Shown here: piece by piece, positions 12,585-22,187 of the stretch
Layout of the letters: every line of letters starts with the position of its first letter
How positions within the stretch are numbered: position 1 is the first letter of the stretch
From: Pelobates cultripes
Taxonomy: Eukaryota; Chordata; Amphibia; Anura; Pelobatidae
Length of the DNA: 64,000 bases
Assembly: GCA_933207985.1 (NCBI GenBank)
Contig: OW240917.1
Span: 116,676,005-116,740,004, forward strand
Direction of reading: 5' to 3'
Notes under the pieces: model-generated
Seen by the model: only the letters and a program-made list of their open reading frames with translations
The model's database searches: none
What the model was told of the DNA's origin: nothing
Made by a program: the position numbers and the translations under genes

Positions 12585-13148
12585 TGTCACATGTTCATCC
12601 TCACCTTGTGGTGTCTCTGGGGATAACTACCTTCCGGACATTGGTGGAGATGCAGGTCGGCAGTCCTGCACCGTGGTGTCTGATTCCTGCGGCATATTGA
12701 AAGACGCCAGTCGCTGTGGACCCATGCCAATTTGTAGCCCCACGTCCACCCGCGGTATTAACGATGTCAACGTGCGTATGACATCACACAAAGGACATGC
12801 ACGCACATTCTGGGGTCAGAGCCCATTGGATTTAAAGGAGACTTAAACTCCTTTCTTGCCTTTCCTCATTGCTCTATCGTGGTTTCCCTTAGTGGTTTTC
12901 CGAGAGTGTGTTCCTAAAGCGTTTATTTCTGGTTATTGACTTTGGCTCCATCTGACTTTCCTATATTCTGGTACCCTTGACTTTTAGCTTTCCCTCATCG
13001 TTGTGTCTCATTTCTTGTCCCTGACCTCAGCAAGTATTCTGACTATTCTCTGGTACGTTAAGTCCGGCCATTCTAAGGCCCGGTAAGACGTTACCTTTAG
13101 TCCTAAGTGTAATACAGTTCTGCGTGCTGGTCAACTAGTATCCTGACA
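12585..13148 (+). mobile_element. Gypsy-type solo LTR with perfect 5-bp target duplication
   Basis: A 564-bp segment beginning TGTCA and ending TGACA. It is flanked on both sides by the identical pentamer ATTAA (12580-12584 and 13149-13153). A 5-bp duplication and TG...CA ends are the standard signature of Ty3/gypsy or ERV integration. The 3' half carries the CCCTTGACT / CCGGCCATTCTAAGGCCCGG blocks shared with the gag-linked LTR at 610-1180, which ties this family to Ty3/gypsy. No internal region remains, so it arose by LTR-LTR recombination. Confidence 0.88.
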
Positions 13149-13449
13149 ATTAAATTATATCCAAAGCTTATCCAACAATATTAAGGCCAAAGTTTTTTTT
13201 AGGGAATCATCAGATATTTCACCAATTGAGAAATGATCACACAACAAAGCCAATAGATGTAAATAAAAATGTAATTTTTCGCTAAAATAATTTTTGCTAA
13301 ATTAAGCAGTTTTGGTGTATAGATCATGCCCCTGCAGTCCCTGCTCAATCCTCTTTTTAGGAGTTAAATCAGTTTGTGTTTACAGACCTTGTCACACACC
13401 CCTGTATGTGATTTGCATAGCCTTCCTAAACGCTTCCTGTAAAGAGAGA
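13149..13449. other. Short spacer, nothing recognised
   Basis: AT-rich sequence between two repeats, with no feature visible. Confidence 0.3.
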
Positions 13450-14138
13450 TTAAAAGGATCACTATAGCGTCAGGAACATAAACATGTATTCCTGACCCTA
13501 TACTGTTAAAACCACCATCTAGTTTGTGCTGAGCAGCAATCATGCAAATAGGAACCTGGTAACTGCCTTTGGGGTCAAAGGATGGTTACAACCAATCAAA
13601 TCCACAGGCGGGGTATTAAGGCCCAGTTCTCCTCTGCTCAGTGCCCTGTCGTGGTTTCCCTTGTGGTTGTCCGAGAGCGTGTTATTGATTCTGGTAATTC
13701 TAGTTATTTGACTTTGGCATTGTTTTTGACTTACCTGTTTTCTGGCATCCCTGACCCCTGGCTTTTCCTTATCGTTGTGTCTCTTTCTGTATCCCTTGAC
13801 CTTAGCTATTCCTGACTATTCTTTGGTACGTTAGTCCGGCCATTCTAAGGTCCGGTATACGTTACCTATCAGTCCTCTGTGTTACACAATTCTACATGTT
13901 GGATCATACTGTAATCCTGACAGAATGTTTGGATGCATTTTAGGCAGCATGACTCAGGAAGGATCTCTAGCAGCTATCTGAGGAGTGACCAGTGAAGTTA
14001 TCACTAGGCTGTAATGTTAACAATGCATTTTCTCTGAAAAGACAGAGTTTACAGCAAAAAGCCTGAAGGTAATGATTCTATTCACCAGAACAAATTCAAT
14101 AAGCTGTAGTTGTTCTGGTGACTATACTGTCCCTTTAA
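13450..14138. mobile_element. T2/Kolobok-like MITE pieces split by an LTR fragment
   Basis: The left part starts TTAAAAGGATCACTATAG at 13450, and the right part ends ACTGTCCCTTTAA at 14138, both typical of TTAA-bounded MITEs. Between them, about 13550-13922 is gypsy-type LTR sequence. The left and right MITE parts may come from two subfamilies, so the joint history is not certain. Confidence 0.55.
13550..13922 (+). mobile_element. Gypsy-type LTR fragment, 5' truncated
   Basis: Closely parallels the 3' two thirds of the solo LTR at 12585-13148: CCCTGTCGTGGTTTCCC, the CCCTTGACC block, TACGTTAGTCCGGCCATTCT, and the same final TAATCCTGACA at 13922. The left border and target duplication could not be found. 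Confidence 0.7.
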
Positions 14139-15279
14139 TGTTTAAACACAATTTATTCCACAGTCTGTTTCATTTGAAATGTCTTGTCTCCTGCTATCTT
14201 AATAGTAATCTAGACACTGCATGAGCCTCCTGTGTATAATTAAAGTTCAATTTACAGAGCACATGCAACCTTCTAAAGCAAATTAACATCTGATTGAAAA
14301 TGAAAACATATTTTCATGCAGGCTGTGTTAGTCACAGTCAGAGGAGGTGTGGCTAGGGCTACATAAACATAAACAAAGTGATTTAACTCCTAGATAACAG
14401 AGAATTGAGCAGTGAGACTGCAGGAACACAAAAATTGCTTCATTAAGCTAAAGTTGTCTTGATCATCTGTTATATAAAAAAGCTGCAATCTTTATAGAAT
14501 TTATCAAATGCTTTACCACTTATCACATATGACATAGTTGGTTTTATTACATAGTATGTAGAAACATGGGCAAGCAGGAAGGTTTAGTGCATAAACCATA
14601 TATTGGCATATCAAAAGCCCCTACAGACTGCTTATTATTTACGACCGGTGATGTACCCCGCAAGTAGCACAGTGGATTGTGCCTGACCAAGTGGATCCCT
14701 GAGTGTGGTGTATAGACTCTTTGTTCCAGTCAGGACAAGGCACATACAGTGATATAATTACGGTTATAACAGGCCAACTGTTGTAAAGGCACTAAAGTGA
14801 TGATATTTACTCTAATGTAACTGTTAACACTGTATTCATATTCATGTTTAAACAGTTACAAAATAGAACATATTCACTCATATCTGATTTTATTTAGTAT
14901 CAATTTATAATTTTCTTCTTAAAAAATGACTAATTTGTAGGCCTGTCAATTTAGGCAACTTAGGAATTTCTTTTAAGCACAAAAGGTCTGAAAATGTATC
15001 TCATCTGACATCTTTCACATTTACATTTCCCGTCTCTTTTAGTGTCAGTCAAATTTAATTATTGATTCTTCAAGTCAAACACATTTATTACAAGGTTAAC
15101 AACATGTTTTGATGTTTCAAATTTGAATTCATTCAGTAATTTATTTATTTATTTATGTGGCTAATTTTATAATTTTTTTTACTTAACATCAAGGGAATTA
15201 TAGCTTATTAACATCTGTACTGCCAAAATTAGCAATCACTGAAACATAGGCGTGAGAGGTATATGCGCTATGTGGGTAG
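14139..15279. other. AT-rich non-coding stretch
   Basis: No coding signal or bounded repeat seen. Confidence 0.35.
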
Positions 15280-15546
15280 CTATGAGTGATGAGTGTGATG
15301 TGTCGGTATATGTGAGTGACATTTGGGTAGCTGTGAGTAATGTGTGTTGCTGTATGTGGGTAAGTGTGAGTAATGTGCGAGGCTATATGTGACTCATGCC
15401 TGGGTAGATGTGAGTAATGTGTGTAATATGTGGAAAGCTGTGAGTGATGTGTGTGGCAGAGTGTGACATATACAGAGCTGTGAGTGGCGTTTGCTGCTGT
15501 ATGTGAGTAACTGTGCGTGATGTGTGTGGCTGTGTGTGGGTAGCAG
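15280..15546. repeat. TG-rich degenerate minisatellite
   Basis: Loosely repeated 'GGGTAGCTGTGAGTAATGTGTG' type units of 20-40 bp. The reading frames across it (up to 139 codons of Thr/His/Ser-rich sequence on the minus strand) are by-products of the repeat. Confidence 0.75.
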
Positions 15547-15640
15547 CAGTGGCGTACTAAGGGGGGGGGCGGAGGGGGCGGTCCGCCCCGGGTGCCAGCC
15601 GGGTGGGGGGGTGCCATGACCAGCCGCCCCCCCCCCCATG

Positions 15641-15900
15641 CTGCAGCCGCCCGAGCGCTCTGTAAAGAGCCTCAGGCGGCTGCAGCTTTGCCCGCCGGTG
15701 TGTCCATGAGGGCGGACCGCACCACCCGGGCGCAGCCTGAGAAAGGGGGCTGACAGGAGGGAAGCGCTGAGCGCTCCCTCCTGTCAGCTTCCTTTGCTGT
15801 AGCGTGGCCGAGCCCGGCAGCATGATAGTCCGCGGGTACAGGAGACAGCTGCTCTCTGTACCCACGGACTATACTGGGCTCGGCCACGCTACAGCAAAGG
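15641..15900. repeat. Cluster of three GC-rich hairpins
   Basis: CTGCAGCCGCC...GGCGGCTGCAG (15641-15687); CTGACAGGAGGGA...TCCCTCCTGTCAG (15749-15787); and CCTTTGCTGTAGCGTGGCCG...CGGCCACGCTACAGCAAAGG (15791-15900). Arms pair almost perfectly. The first and the TAGCGTGGCC arm recur in the element at 31550-32793. Confidence 0.85.
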
Positions 15901-16370
15901 TGGGGGGAGGGGGAGAGAAAGAGGGGGGGTGAAAGAGGAGAAAAGGGGGGGTGAGAGAAAAGGAGGGGGGGGGGTGATAAAGGGAGAAAGGGGAAAAGAG
16001 GAGAGAGGGGTGAAAAGGAGGGTGAAAAGAGGAGAGGGGGGTGAAAAAAGGAGAAAGGGGGGTGAAAGAGGAGAAAGTGGGGTGAGAAAGAGGAGAAAGG
16101 GGGGGTGAGAAAGGAGAGGGGTGAGAAAGAGGAGGTGAGAAAGAGAAAGTGAGGGGGAGAGAAAGGAGGGGGGAGAGAAAGGAGAGGGGGGAGAGAAATT
16201 GAAATTAGGAGGGGGGGAGAGAAATTGAAATTAGGAGGGGGGTAGAGAAATTAGGAGGGGGAAGAGATATTAGAAGGGGGGAAAGAGAAATTAGGAGGGG
16301 GGGGGTGAGAAAGAGAAATTGGGAGGAGGAGAAGGAAATTGGAGCGGGAGGAGAGATTGACATTCATCAC
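15901..16370. repeat. GA/G-rich simple repeat tract
   Basis: Irregular repeats of GAGAAAGGGGGGTGAAA type, strongly purine on the plus strand. There is no coding content. Confidence 0.85.
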
Positions 16371-16645
16371 ATACACACAATACACCCCTTGCACACAGAA
16401 AAACACACAATGCATTACACACACAGACACACATACACAAGCAATGCAACCGTTACACACAATGCATCCCTTACACACACAGAAACACACAATGCATTCA
16501 TTACACACACTCAATGCACCCCTTACACGCATTCAATGCATCCCATACACAGAAACACACCTTGCAGCCCTTACACATACAAACACAATTTCACACAATG
16601 CATTCCTTACACACATATCAGGACATCCCCTACACACTCCACCCC
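16371..16645. repeat. CA-rich minisatellite
   Basis: Units built from TTACACACACAATGCAT and AGAAACACACAATGCATTCA. The open frames on either strand here are repeat artefacts. Confidence 0.85.
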
Positions 16646-17184
16646 CTGTGAACAAACTCATTGGTGGAACATGAAGGTGGACCCTGGGACCCAGAGCTGT
16701 GTAAAGGACCCCCAAAAAATGGAGCTGCTTCCCGTTCTCCCAGAACATTGATTTTTGTGACCACAGTTACAAACCGCCTCCAGAGAGCCTGTTCTGCACC
16801 AGACCAGACTGCAGCTAGAGCCCATCATCATCCTCATCTGGTTGTAAGTAGGCAATCTAGTATATTATTTGTGGCACTAAGCTCTAATTTACCTCACATT
16901 AAAGAAACACTATAGTCCCCAGAACCACTTCAGCTTAATGTAGTGGTTCTAGTGTCTATAGCCTGTCCCTGCAGGCCTTTTAATGTAAACACGGCGGCAC
17001 TGCAGCACTGGCGCTAGTTAACATGGTGGCAAATCATATGGGTGGGGCATTGTGATGTCAAGCATGGGGCGGCAACTTTACTTTTGCCTTAGGGCAAAAG
17101 CAAAAATCCTTGCACCGGCCCTGGCTGGAGGGGGCTGTGTGAGCTGTGGCCGCACAGTGTCCCATGGTAGTTAGGGAGGAAATG

Positions 17185-17290
17185 TGTATGTGTGACTGTC
17201 TGCTTGTGACTGTATGTGACTGTCTGCCTGTAACTGAGTGTGTGACTGTCTGTAACTGAGTGTGTGACTGTCTGCCTGTAAATGTGTGTG
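17185..17290. repeat. Short tandem repeat, TGTGACTGTCTGCCTGTAAC type
   Basis: About four degenerate units of about 24 bp inside the hAT-like composite. Confidence 0.7.
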
Positions 17291-17565
17291 TGGGGCTGCA
17301 GGGATTTGTGGAAGGGGGTTGCAGGGCAGTACAGGATTTGTAGAAGGGAGGTTTTGTAGGGACAGAGGTTTTGTAGGAGGGGCGGGGCAGGACAAGGGTT
17401 TTGTAGGAGGGGCTGACAGCGGTTTTCCAAAGTTTACAAATTGTAAAAAAAAAGAAAGAAAACCTTTAACATTTTTTACAGGTTTTTTTTTTTTTTTTGG
17501 GTGGGTGGGGGAGGTGCCAAGCACAGGATCCGCCCCGGGTGCCAAATGCTCTAGGTACGCCCCTG

Positions 17566-18491
17566 CTCCTAGTGCTTCCTGAGGTCTCCAAGCACTGCAG
17601 CAGACACCACAACCACCTAACCGGAGAAGCATACGAATGCTCTCAAGCATTTGAATGCTGTAAGCAGCTGAACAGGAAAAGCATACAATCAGCTTACACT
17701 CCTGGCAATCAGCATATAATCCAATTCCCCCAATAACGAGATGACACTTCATGTTGAGGTCAAGCAGAACTGACTGTACTGGCACATACAGACTCTTTTA
17801 TTCACAATCCACAAACATAGCACCGCCCACAGGGTTTTGAAACACAGCCAATCAATCCGTACAATACACACAGACATTCCCACACAAAATCCTCCCCCTC
17901 TGCCTGTCATATGATTACTGAACACAATGGTTAATCTAATTATCATAGGCAGAGAAATACAGCACCATAAAACATATCACAGGGACCCCAAAACATGCAA
18001 CAACCCCACAAAAATCTTCGGAACCGGGGGATCTGGGTGAACCACATATCCAAAATTCACCCAGATTCGTTCAGTACTTTGGAAGATACAGTTTAATGCA
18101 GATTCCACAGAACATATGCAGGCTATATGAAAAACAATTCCTGCACAATGTGTCCCCTGTTGTATAGTCCAAAACCACTGCACGATGCCTCTGCGCACCA
18201 AACACCGGCGAGATGGCACCGTGTTGAAAGGTCCAAACAGTGTCTGTGAGTTAAAATGGCCGCCATCCATTGTTCTCACCATGTGCCTCTGATACAGGAA
18301 ATGGTGGCCACCCAGTAACTCCACAGTATGTCCCCAGATGGTTCTTAAAGGACCAGCAGCAGCACAACACAAATCCCTTATGCCCAAATCATGTCTTTAA
18401 AGGGCAATACATCCCAGGGGCCATAGTCACATGGCAGGAGGCTGGCAATCAGTCTTCTCCAATGCCCAGTGGCGAGGTCGGTTTCGCCACA
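17566..18491 (-). mobile_element. ERV-type LTR, reverse orientation
   Basis: On the minus strand the segment starts TGTGGCGAAACCGACC at 18491. It contains an AATAAA signal (plus-strand TTTATT near 17797) followed by a GT-rich stretch, as in an R/U5 region, and runs on towards the hAT-like element at 17565. The plus-strand side of the border is not clear because the hAT-like element abuts it, so no target duplication could be confirmed. The open frames inside, including one of 136 codons, show no protein family signature. I recognise the opening sequence as typical of abundant frog endogenous-retrovirus LTRs, from memory only. Confidence 0.6.
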
Positions 18492-18494
18492 TTA

Positions 18495-19610
18495 AATATT
18501 ACAGTTCCATCACTAGAAAATAATAGTCTGTTAACCCAATTTCCATATAAATGCTGTAGAGATCAAATGACGTACTTGGGTATCTGGCTAACTACTGACC
18601 CCTCCCAATCATTTATCGTAAATCACTTCCGATTATTAAACAACTCACTTATGATTATTAAATAACATACAAACAGATCTCCGTTAATGGAATACGCAAA
18701 ATATCTCGTGGATAGGGCATATCAACGTCTTAAAAATGAATATTTTAAGCATTTTTATGAATCCATACCAAATAAACATATGTTGAGCAGATGAACTACA
18801 AAATTTTAGTACTTATGTGCCAAAGGTAAATCAATTAGGCGTGGGATATCAGTAACGTATCAATTGCTTTTCACAAAAGATAATATTAGGGGTAAAAGAG
18901 GAGATGGGAGGAGGCCTTGGAGATATTCTCTTAGGAACAATGGTTAAAGGTTTTGACACTGAATCATTCTAGAACAGTATGCACCAAATTTCAAGGAACA
19001 AATGATAATATACTTTCATTTTGGTATCACACACCTACTAGTTTACATAAAAGTTTTCCAACAGAATCACCATTATGCTGGCGTTGCAATGAACTCCCTG
19101 GGACACACCTAAATATTTGGTGGTCTTGTCTTGTTCTAACAACCTTTTGGGAGGGTGTACGGGCAACAATGGAAACAATTTTGGGGGAAGCTCCACCATT
19201 CCAACCTGAGAATGTCCTCTAACACCACACAGGTCTATCAGTAACTCAATATAAAAAAATGCCTTGTTAGATTTTCATTAAATGCGGCAAAGTCACTTAT
19301 TCCTATGTTCTGGAAGACTACGGTCTCTCCAACCATACAGAATTCGTTGGATAAAGTGAGCGAGATTGAAGCTGCTGAATCAAGGATTGCAATAGCACAT
19401 AATGATAGTGAAAAGCTTGTTAAAAAATGGCACCTTTGGCATACATTTATCTCACATAGGTAGAACGTAGCTCTATTGATAAAAGAAGCTGGAGGGGGGC
19501 TTAAAAATTGCAATGAGTAAGAGATCTTAAAAGGGAGGTAATCATAAACAAGGGCGGCATGTGTTGATATAAAATTATTGTACGTAGGTGTAAGTGTATG
19601 AGTGTATGCA

Positions 19611-19664
<54 letters not shown>

Positions 19665-19905
19665 TTTACTTTGTTTCTGCTCTGTTTCTCCTTTGCTTAG
19701 TTAATATGGTCTGAATAAGAGTAATACAGGACCTCAAATTAGAGACATCTTCTTGAAGATGATGTTATCAGTCGTTAAATGTATTAATTTATTTGCACTT
19801 TTTAAAATTAATTTGTTTTTTTATTTTGTTGTTTTTGTTGTTTTCTATTATTATTTAAGTATGTGAAGAAACTATAATGAATAAAGAGTGTTTAAAAAAA
19901 GTTTT
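18495..19905 (+). pseudogene. L1/Tx1-type LINE, ORF2 C-terminal remnant and 3' end
   Basis: Two stretches resemble the C-terminal part of L1-type ORF2 proteins. One is 18560-18660 (TYLGIWLTTDPS, the 'YLGI' region downstream of the polymerase). The other is 18950-19222 (CWRC...GTHLNIWWSC...FW, the cysteine/tryptophan motif near the end of ORF2). Several stops and frame changes separate them, so the gene is dead. A 3' untranslated region follows, including a TA dinucleotide run at 19618-19661, and ends near 19905 with AATAAAGAG and an A-rich tail. In intact elements this part supports target-primed reverse transcription; here only a 5'-truncated copy remains. Confidence 0.7.
19618..19661. repeat. 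TA dinucleotide microsatellite
   Basis: About 22 uninterrupted TA units in the L1 3' untranslated region. Confidence 0.97.
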
Positions 19906-19993
19906 AATAAGTTAATAAAAGTTATAAAACAGTTTTTAAATTAAATAAAAAGTACTTTGATCATATGTATATATGATCTAAGTACTTTATATT
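19906..19993. other. Short AT-rich spacer
   Basis: A-rich sequence between the L1 tail and the CR1/L2-type LINE end. Confidence 0.4.
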
Positions 19994-21255
19994 ACATAGT
20001 TACATAGCTGAAAAGAGACTTGCGTCCATCAAGTTCAGCCTTCCCCACAAATGTTGTTGATGTTGATCCAAAAGAAGGGAAAAAACCTGGTCTGAAGCGC
20101 TTCCAATTTTGCCACAAACTAGGAAAAAATTCCTTCTTGACCCCAAAATAGCAGTCAGATGTCTTCTTGGATCAAGCAGCTATTACCCCACTAATTAGAA
20201 ATTATATCCCTGTATGTTATGTTTTTGTAAGCATTTATCCAGTTTCAGTTTAAACATCTGTGTAGACTCTGACAAAACCACCTCTTCAGGCAGATAATTC
20301 CATATCCTTATTGTTCTTACTGTAAAAAAAACTTTTCTTTGCCTTAGATGAAATCTCCTTTTTTCCAGCCTAAATGTGTGACCTTGTGTCCTGTGTATAG
20401 CCCTGTTTATGAATAGATTTCCAGATAAAAGTTTGTACTGGCCCCGAATATATTTGTATAAAGTTATCATATCCCCTCTCAGGCACCGTTTTACCAAACT
20501 AAACAAATTAAATTTTTTAAACCTTTCTTCATAACTAAAATGCTCCATTCCTTTTATCAATTTTGTAGCTTGTCTCTGGACCCTCTCCAGTGCCATGATA
20601 TCCTTCTTTAGAACAGGCGCCCAAAATTGCACAGCATATTCAAGGTGTGGTCTTACCAGCGATTTATAAAGAGGCAAAATTATATTTTCATCCCGAGAAT
20701 TTATGCCCCTATTTATACATGACAAAATCTTACTGGCCTTAGCAACTGCAGATTGACATTGCATATTGCTGCCTAATTTGTTGTCTATAACAATTCCCAA
20801 TTCCTTCTCGTGTGTGGTTATCCCTAATTCACTACGATTTAGTGTGTAAATTGATTGTGCATTCTTAACCCCGAAGTGCATAACTTTGCATTTCTCTATG
20901 TTAAATTTCATCTGCCATTTTAGTGCCCAGTCCCCCAATCTATCCAAATCTCTCTGCAGCAAAGCAATATCCTGCTCACATTTTATTACTTTACAAAGTT
21001 TTGTGTCATCTGCAAACACTGATACATGGCTTTCAATGCCTATTTCAAGATCATTTATAAATATGTTAAATAGAAGTGATCCCAAAACAGAACCCTGAGG
21101 GACACCACTTACCACTTTTGTCCAGCCTGAAAATTTACCATTAATTACAACTCGTTGTACTCTATCCTTAAGCCAATGTTCTACCCAAGAACAAGAATAT
21201 TAATCAAGACCAATTTCTTTTAGTTTGAAGACTAACCTATTGTGAGGAACCGTAT
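19994..21255 (-). pseudogene. CR1/L2-type LINE: reverse transcriptase C-terminal half and 3' end
   Basis: An open frame of 306 codons (20195-21115) covers the C-terminal half of a jockey-superfamily reverse transcriptase. GVPQGSVLG lies at residues 4-12, the catalytic FADD box at 34-37, then LMKFN-like QMKFNIEKCKVMHFG, and the typical VRPHLEYAVQFWAP and RVQRQATKLIKG thumb motifs. The frame closes at 20195, and a 3' untranslated region follows to about 19994, where CTATGTAACTATGTAAT-like octamers form the LINE tail. The protein upstream continues at 31354 after removal of the LTR element: the break falls inside the motif KAFDTVP, and the LINE reading frame resumes exactly once one GTAT copy is discounted. 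The polymerase domain is complete in this half, but the copy as a whole is 5' truncated and frameshifted elsewhere. Confidence 0.92.
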
Positions 21256-22167
21256 TGTTACGGGCAAATGCAAATATTACAAGTTTTAGAATGAAATGTT
21301 GTATTTCTTAAACTGTGTACTTTGTCTTTAAGAGATATTGCAAACTGACAAGGTGTTAGAAATGGAACATATTGTTTTTCATAACTGTTTCTTTAAGCAA
21401 TAACCTCAGTGCATAATATGTTTGCCCCATTTTGTCCCAGACGAATTACAATAACAATAATGCATAAACAAGTTTCAAGGCTATGCTACGACTCTTGCAG
21501 TACACAATATACTGTGGTAACCCCAAGTTAATGGAACTTCCCCAAATCCGGGAATCTCCCACTACTGTACACTTACGACTTAGTATAAACAACAGATAAC
21601 CTATTCAGACTTTAAGATGCCATCTTGAACTAAGTCAGGAAAATTTCCATGACGTATACACCCTTTAGTTATGGCCTTGTATGTTTGCCAAATTAAGGGA
21701 GGTCCTAAATTGAATAAAGTAAAAGAAGTGTTACTTTTTCATATTTGAACTACAGTAACCTAAAATGGAGACACCTAAGGTATAAATAGGTGCACTTTTA
21801 AATGTTAAGACACAGAGGAGAGACTTGGAGACAGACGCTGCTCCATCTTAAAATGACAGAGAGGCTGACATGATGACATGTTCAGAAGGGTATGTTAACC
21901 TATTAATGATATTTGCAAGCATGTAATTTAATCTTATAAACTCTGCTATAATGGATTTTATATTTTTATATAATAAATATCCAAAAGACAATCTTGCTTC
22001 CAAGACAATCCTTATTTTATATTGTATTCTCAATTATTTATATATGTTAAATAGAGGATCTCTTACACTATATAAAATTATGGCTAAGATATCTGTATGG
22101 TTAGCCCTACTAAGTTCTATGCTTTAAGACATTATAGTGGTAAATAAGGGAACCACACACGGTTACA
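21256..22167 (+). repeat. 5' LTR of the 10.1 kb element
   Basis: Starts TGTTACGGGC and ends CGGTTACA. A TATA box (TATAAATA, 21781-21788) lies about two thirds of the way in, and an AATAAA signal at 21972-21977, giving a U3-R-U5 order. The TATA box, the GTTAAGACACAGAGGAGAGA leader and the AATAAA are all kept in both LTRs. Confidence 0.95.
21781..21788 (+). promoter_or_regulatory. LTR TATA box
   Basis: TATAAATA within U3, about 190 bp upstream of the LTR's AATAAA signal. The same box sits at 30962-30969 in the 3' LTR. Its promoter role is inferred from position. Confidence 0.7.
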
Positions 22168-22169
22168 AT

Positions 22170-22187
22170 TGGCGACCACGAAGGGAC
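22170..22187 (+). other. Primer-binding site, probably tRNA-Arg
   Basis: TGGCGACCACGAAGGGAC lies two bases after the 5' LTR. TGG pairs with the CCA end of a tRNA, and the remainder fits, from memory, the 3' end of tRNA-Arg(UCG). This is where reverse transcription would start. Confidence 0.8.

Larger units (their letters stand above)
15547..17565. mobile_element. hAT-like non-autonomous composite element
   Basis: The left end is CAGTGGCGTAC (15547) and the right end GTACGCCCCTG (17565), an inverted pair of the CAGNGGCGTA kind found in hAT elements. Both ends continue into related CGCCCCGGGTGCCA sequence. The flanking octamers do not match, so the piece is probably chimaeric. Inside are, in order, a GC hairpin (15641-15687), a second perfect hairpin (15749-15787), a third with about 50-bp arms (15791-15900), a GA-rich tract, a CA-rich tract, a T2-like MITE fragment (about 16900-17060) and the right terminus of another hAT family (ending 17123, identical over 22 bp to the end at 45571). 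No transposase is present. Confidence 0.65.

Noticed and set aside
15246..15255. CATAGGCGTG, identical to the first ten bases of the hAT at 56613
   Set aside because: No matching right end or octamer duplication nearby; probably chance or a very small remnant.
16305..16751. 148-codon frame rich in His/Thr
   Set aside because: CA-rich simple repeat.
18270..18665. 131-codon frame spanning LTR and LINE
   Set aside because: Crosses the border between the reverse-oriented LTR and the L1 remnant; only its last part has LINE similarity.
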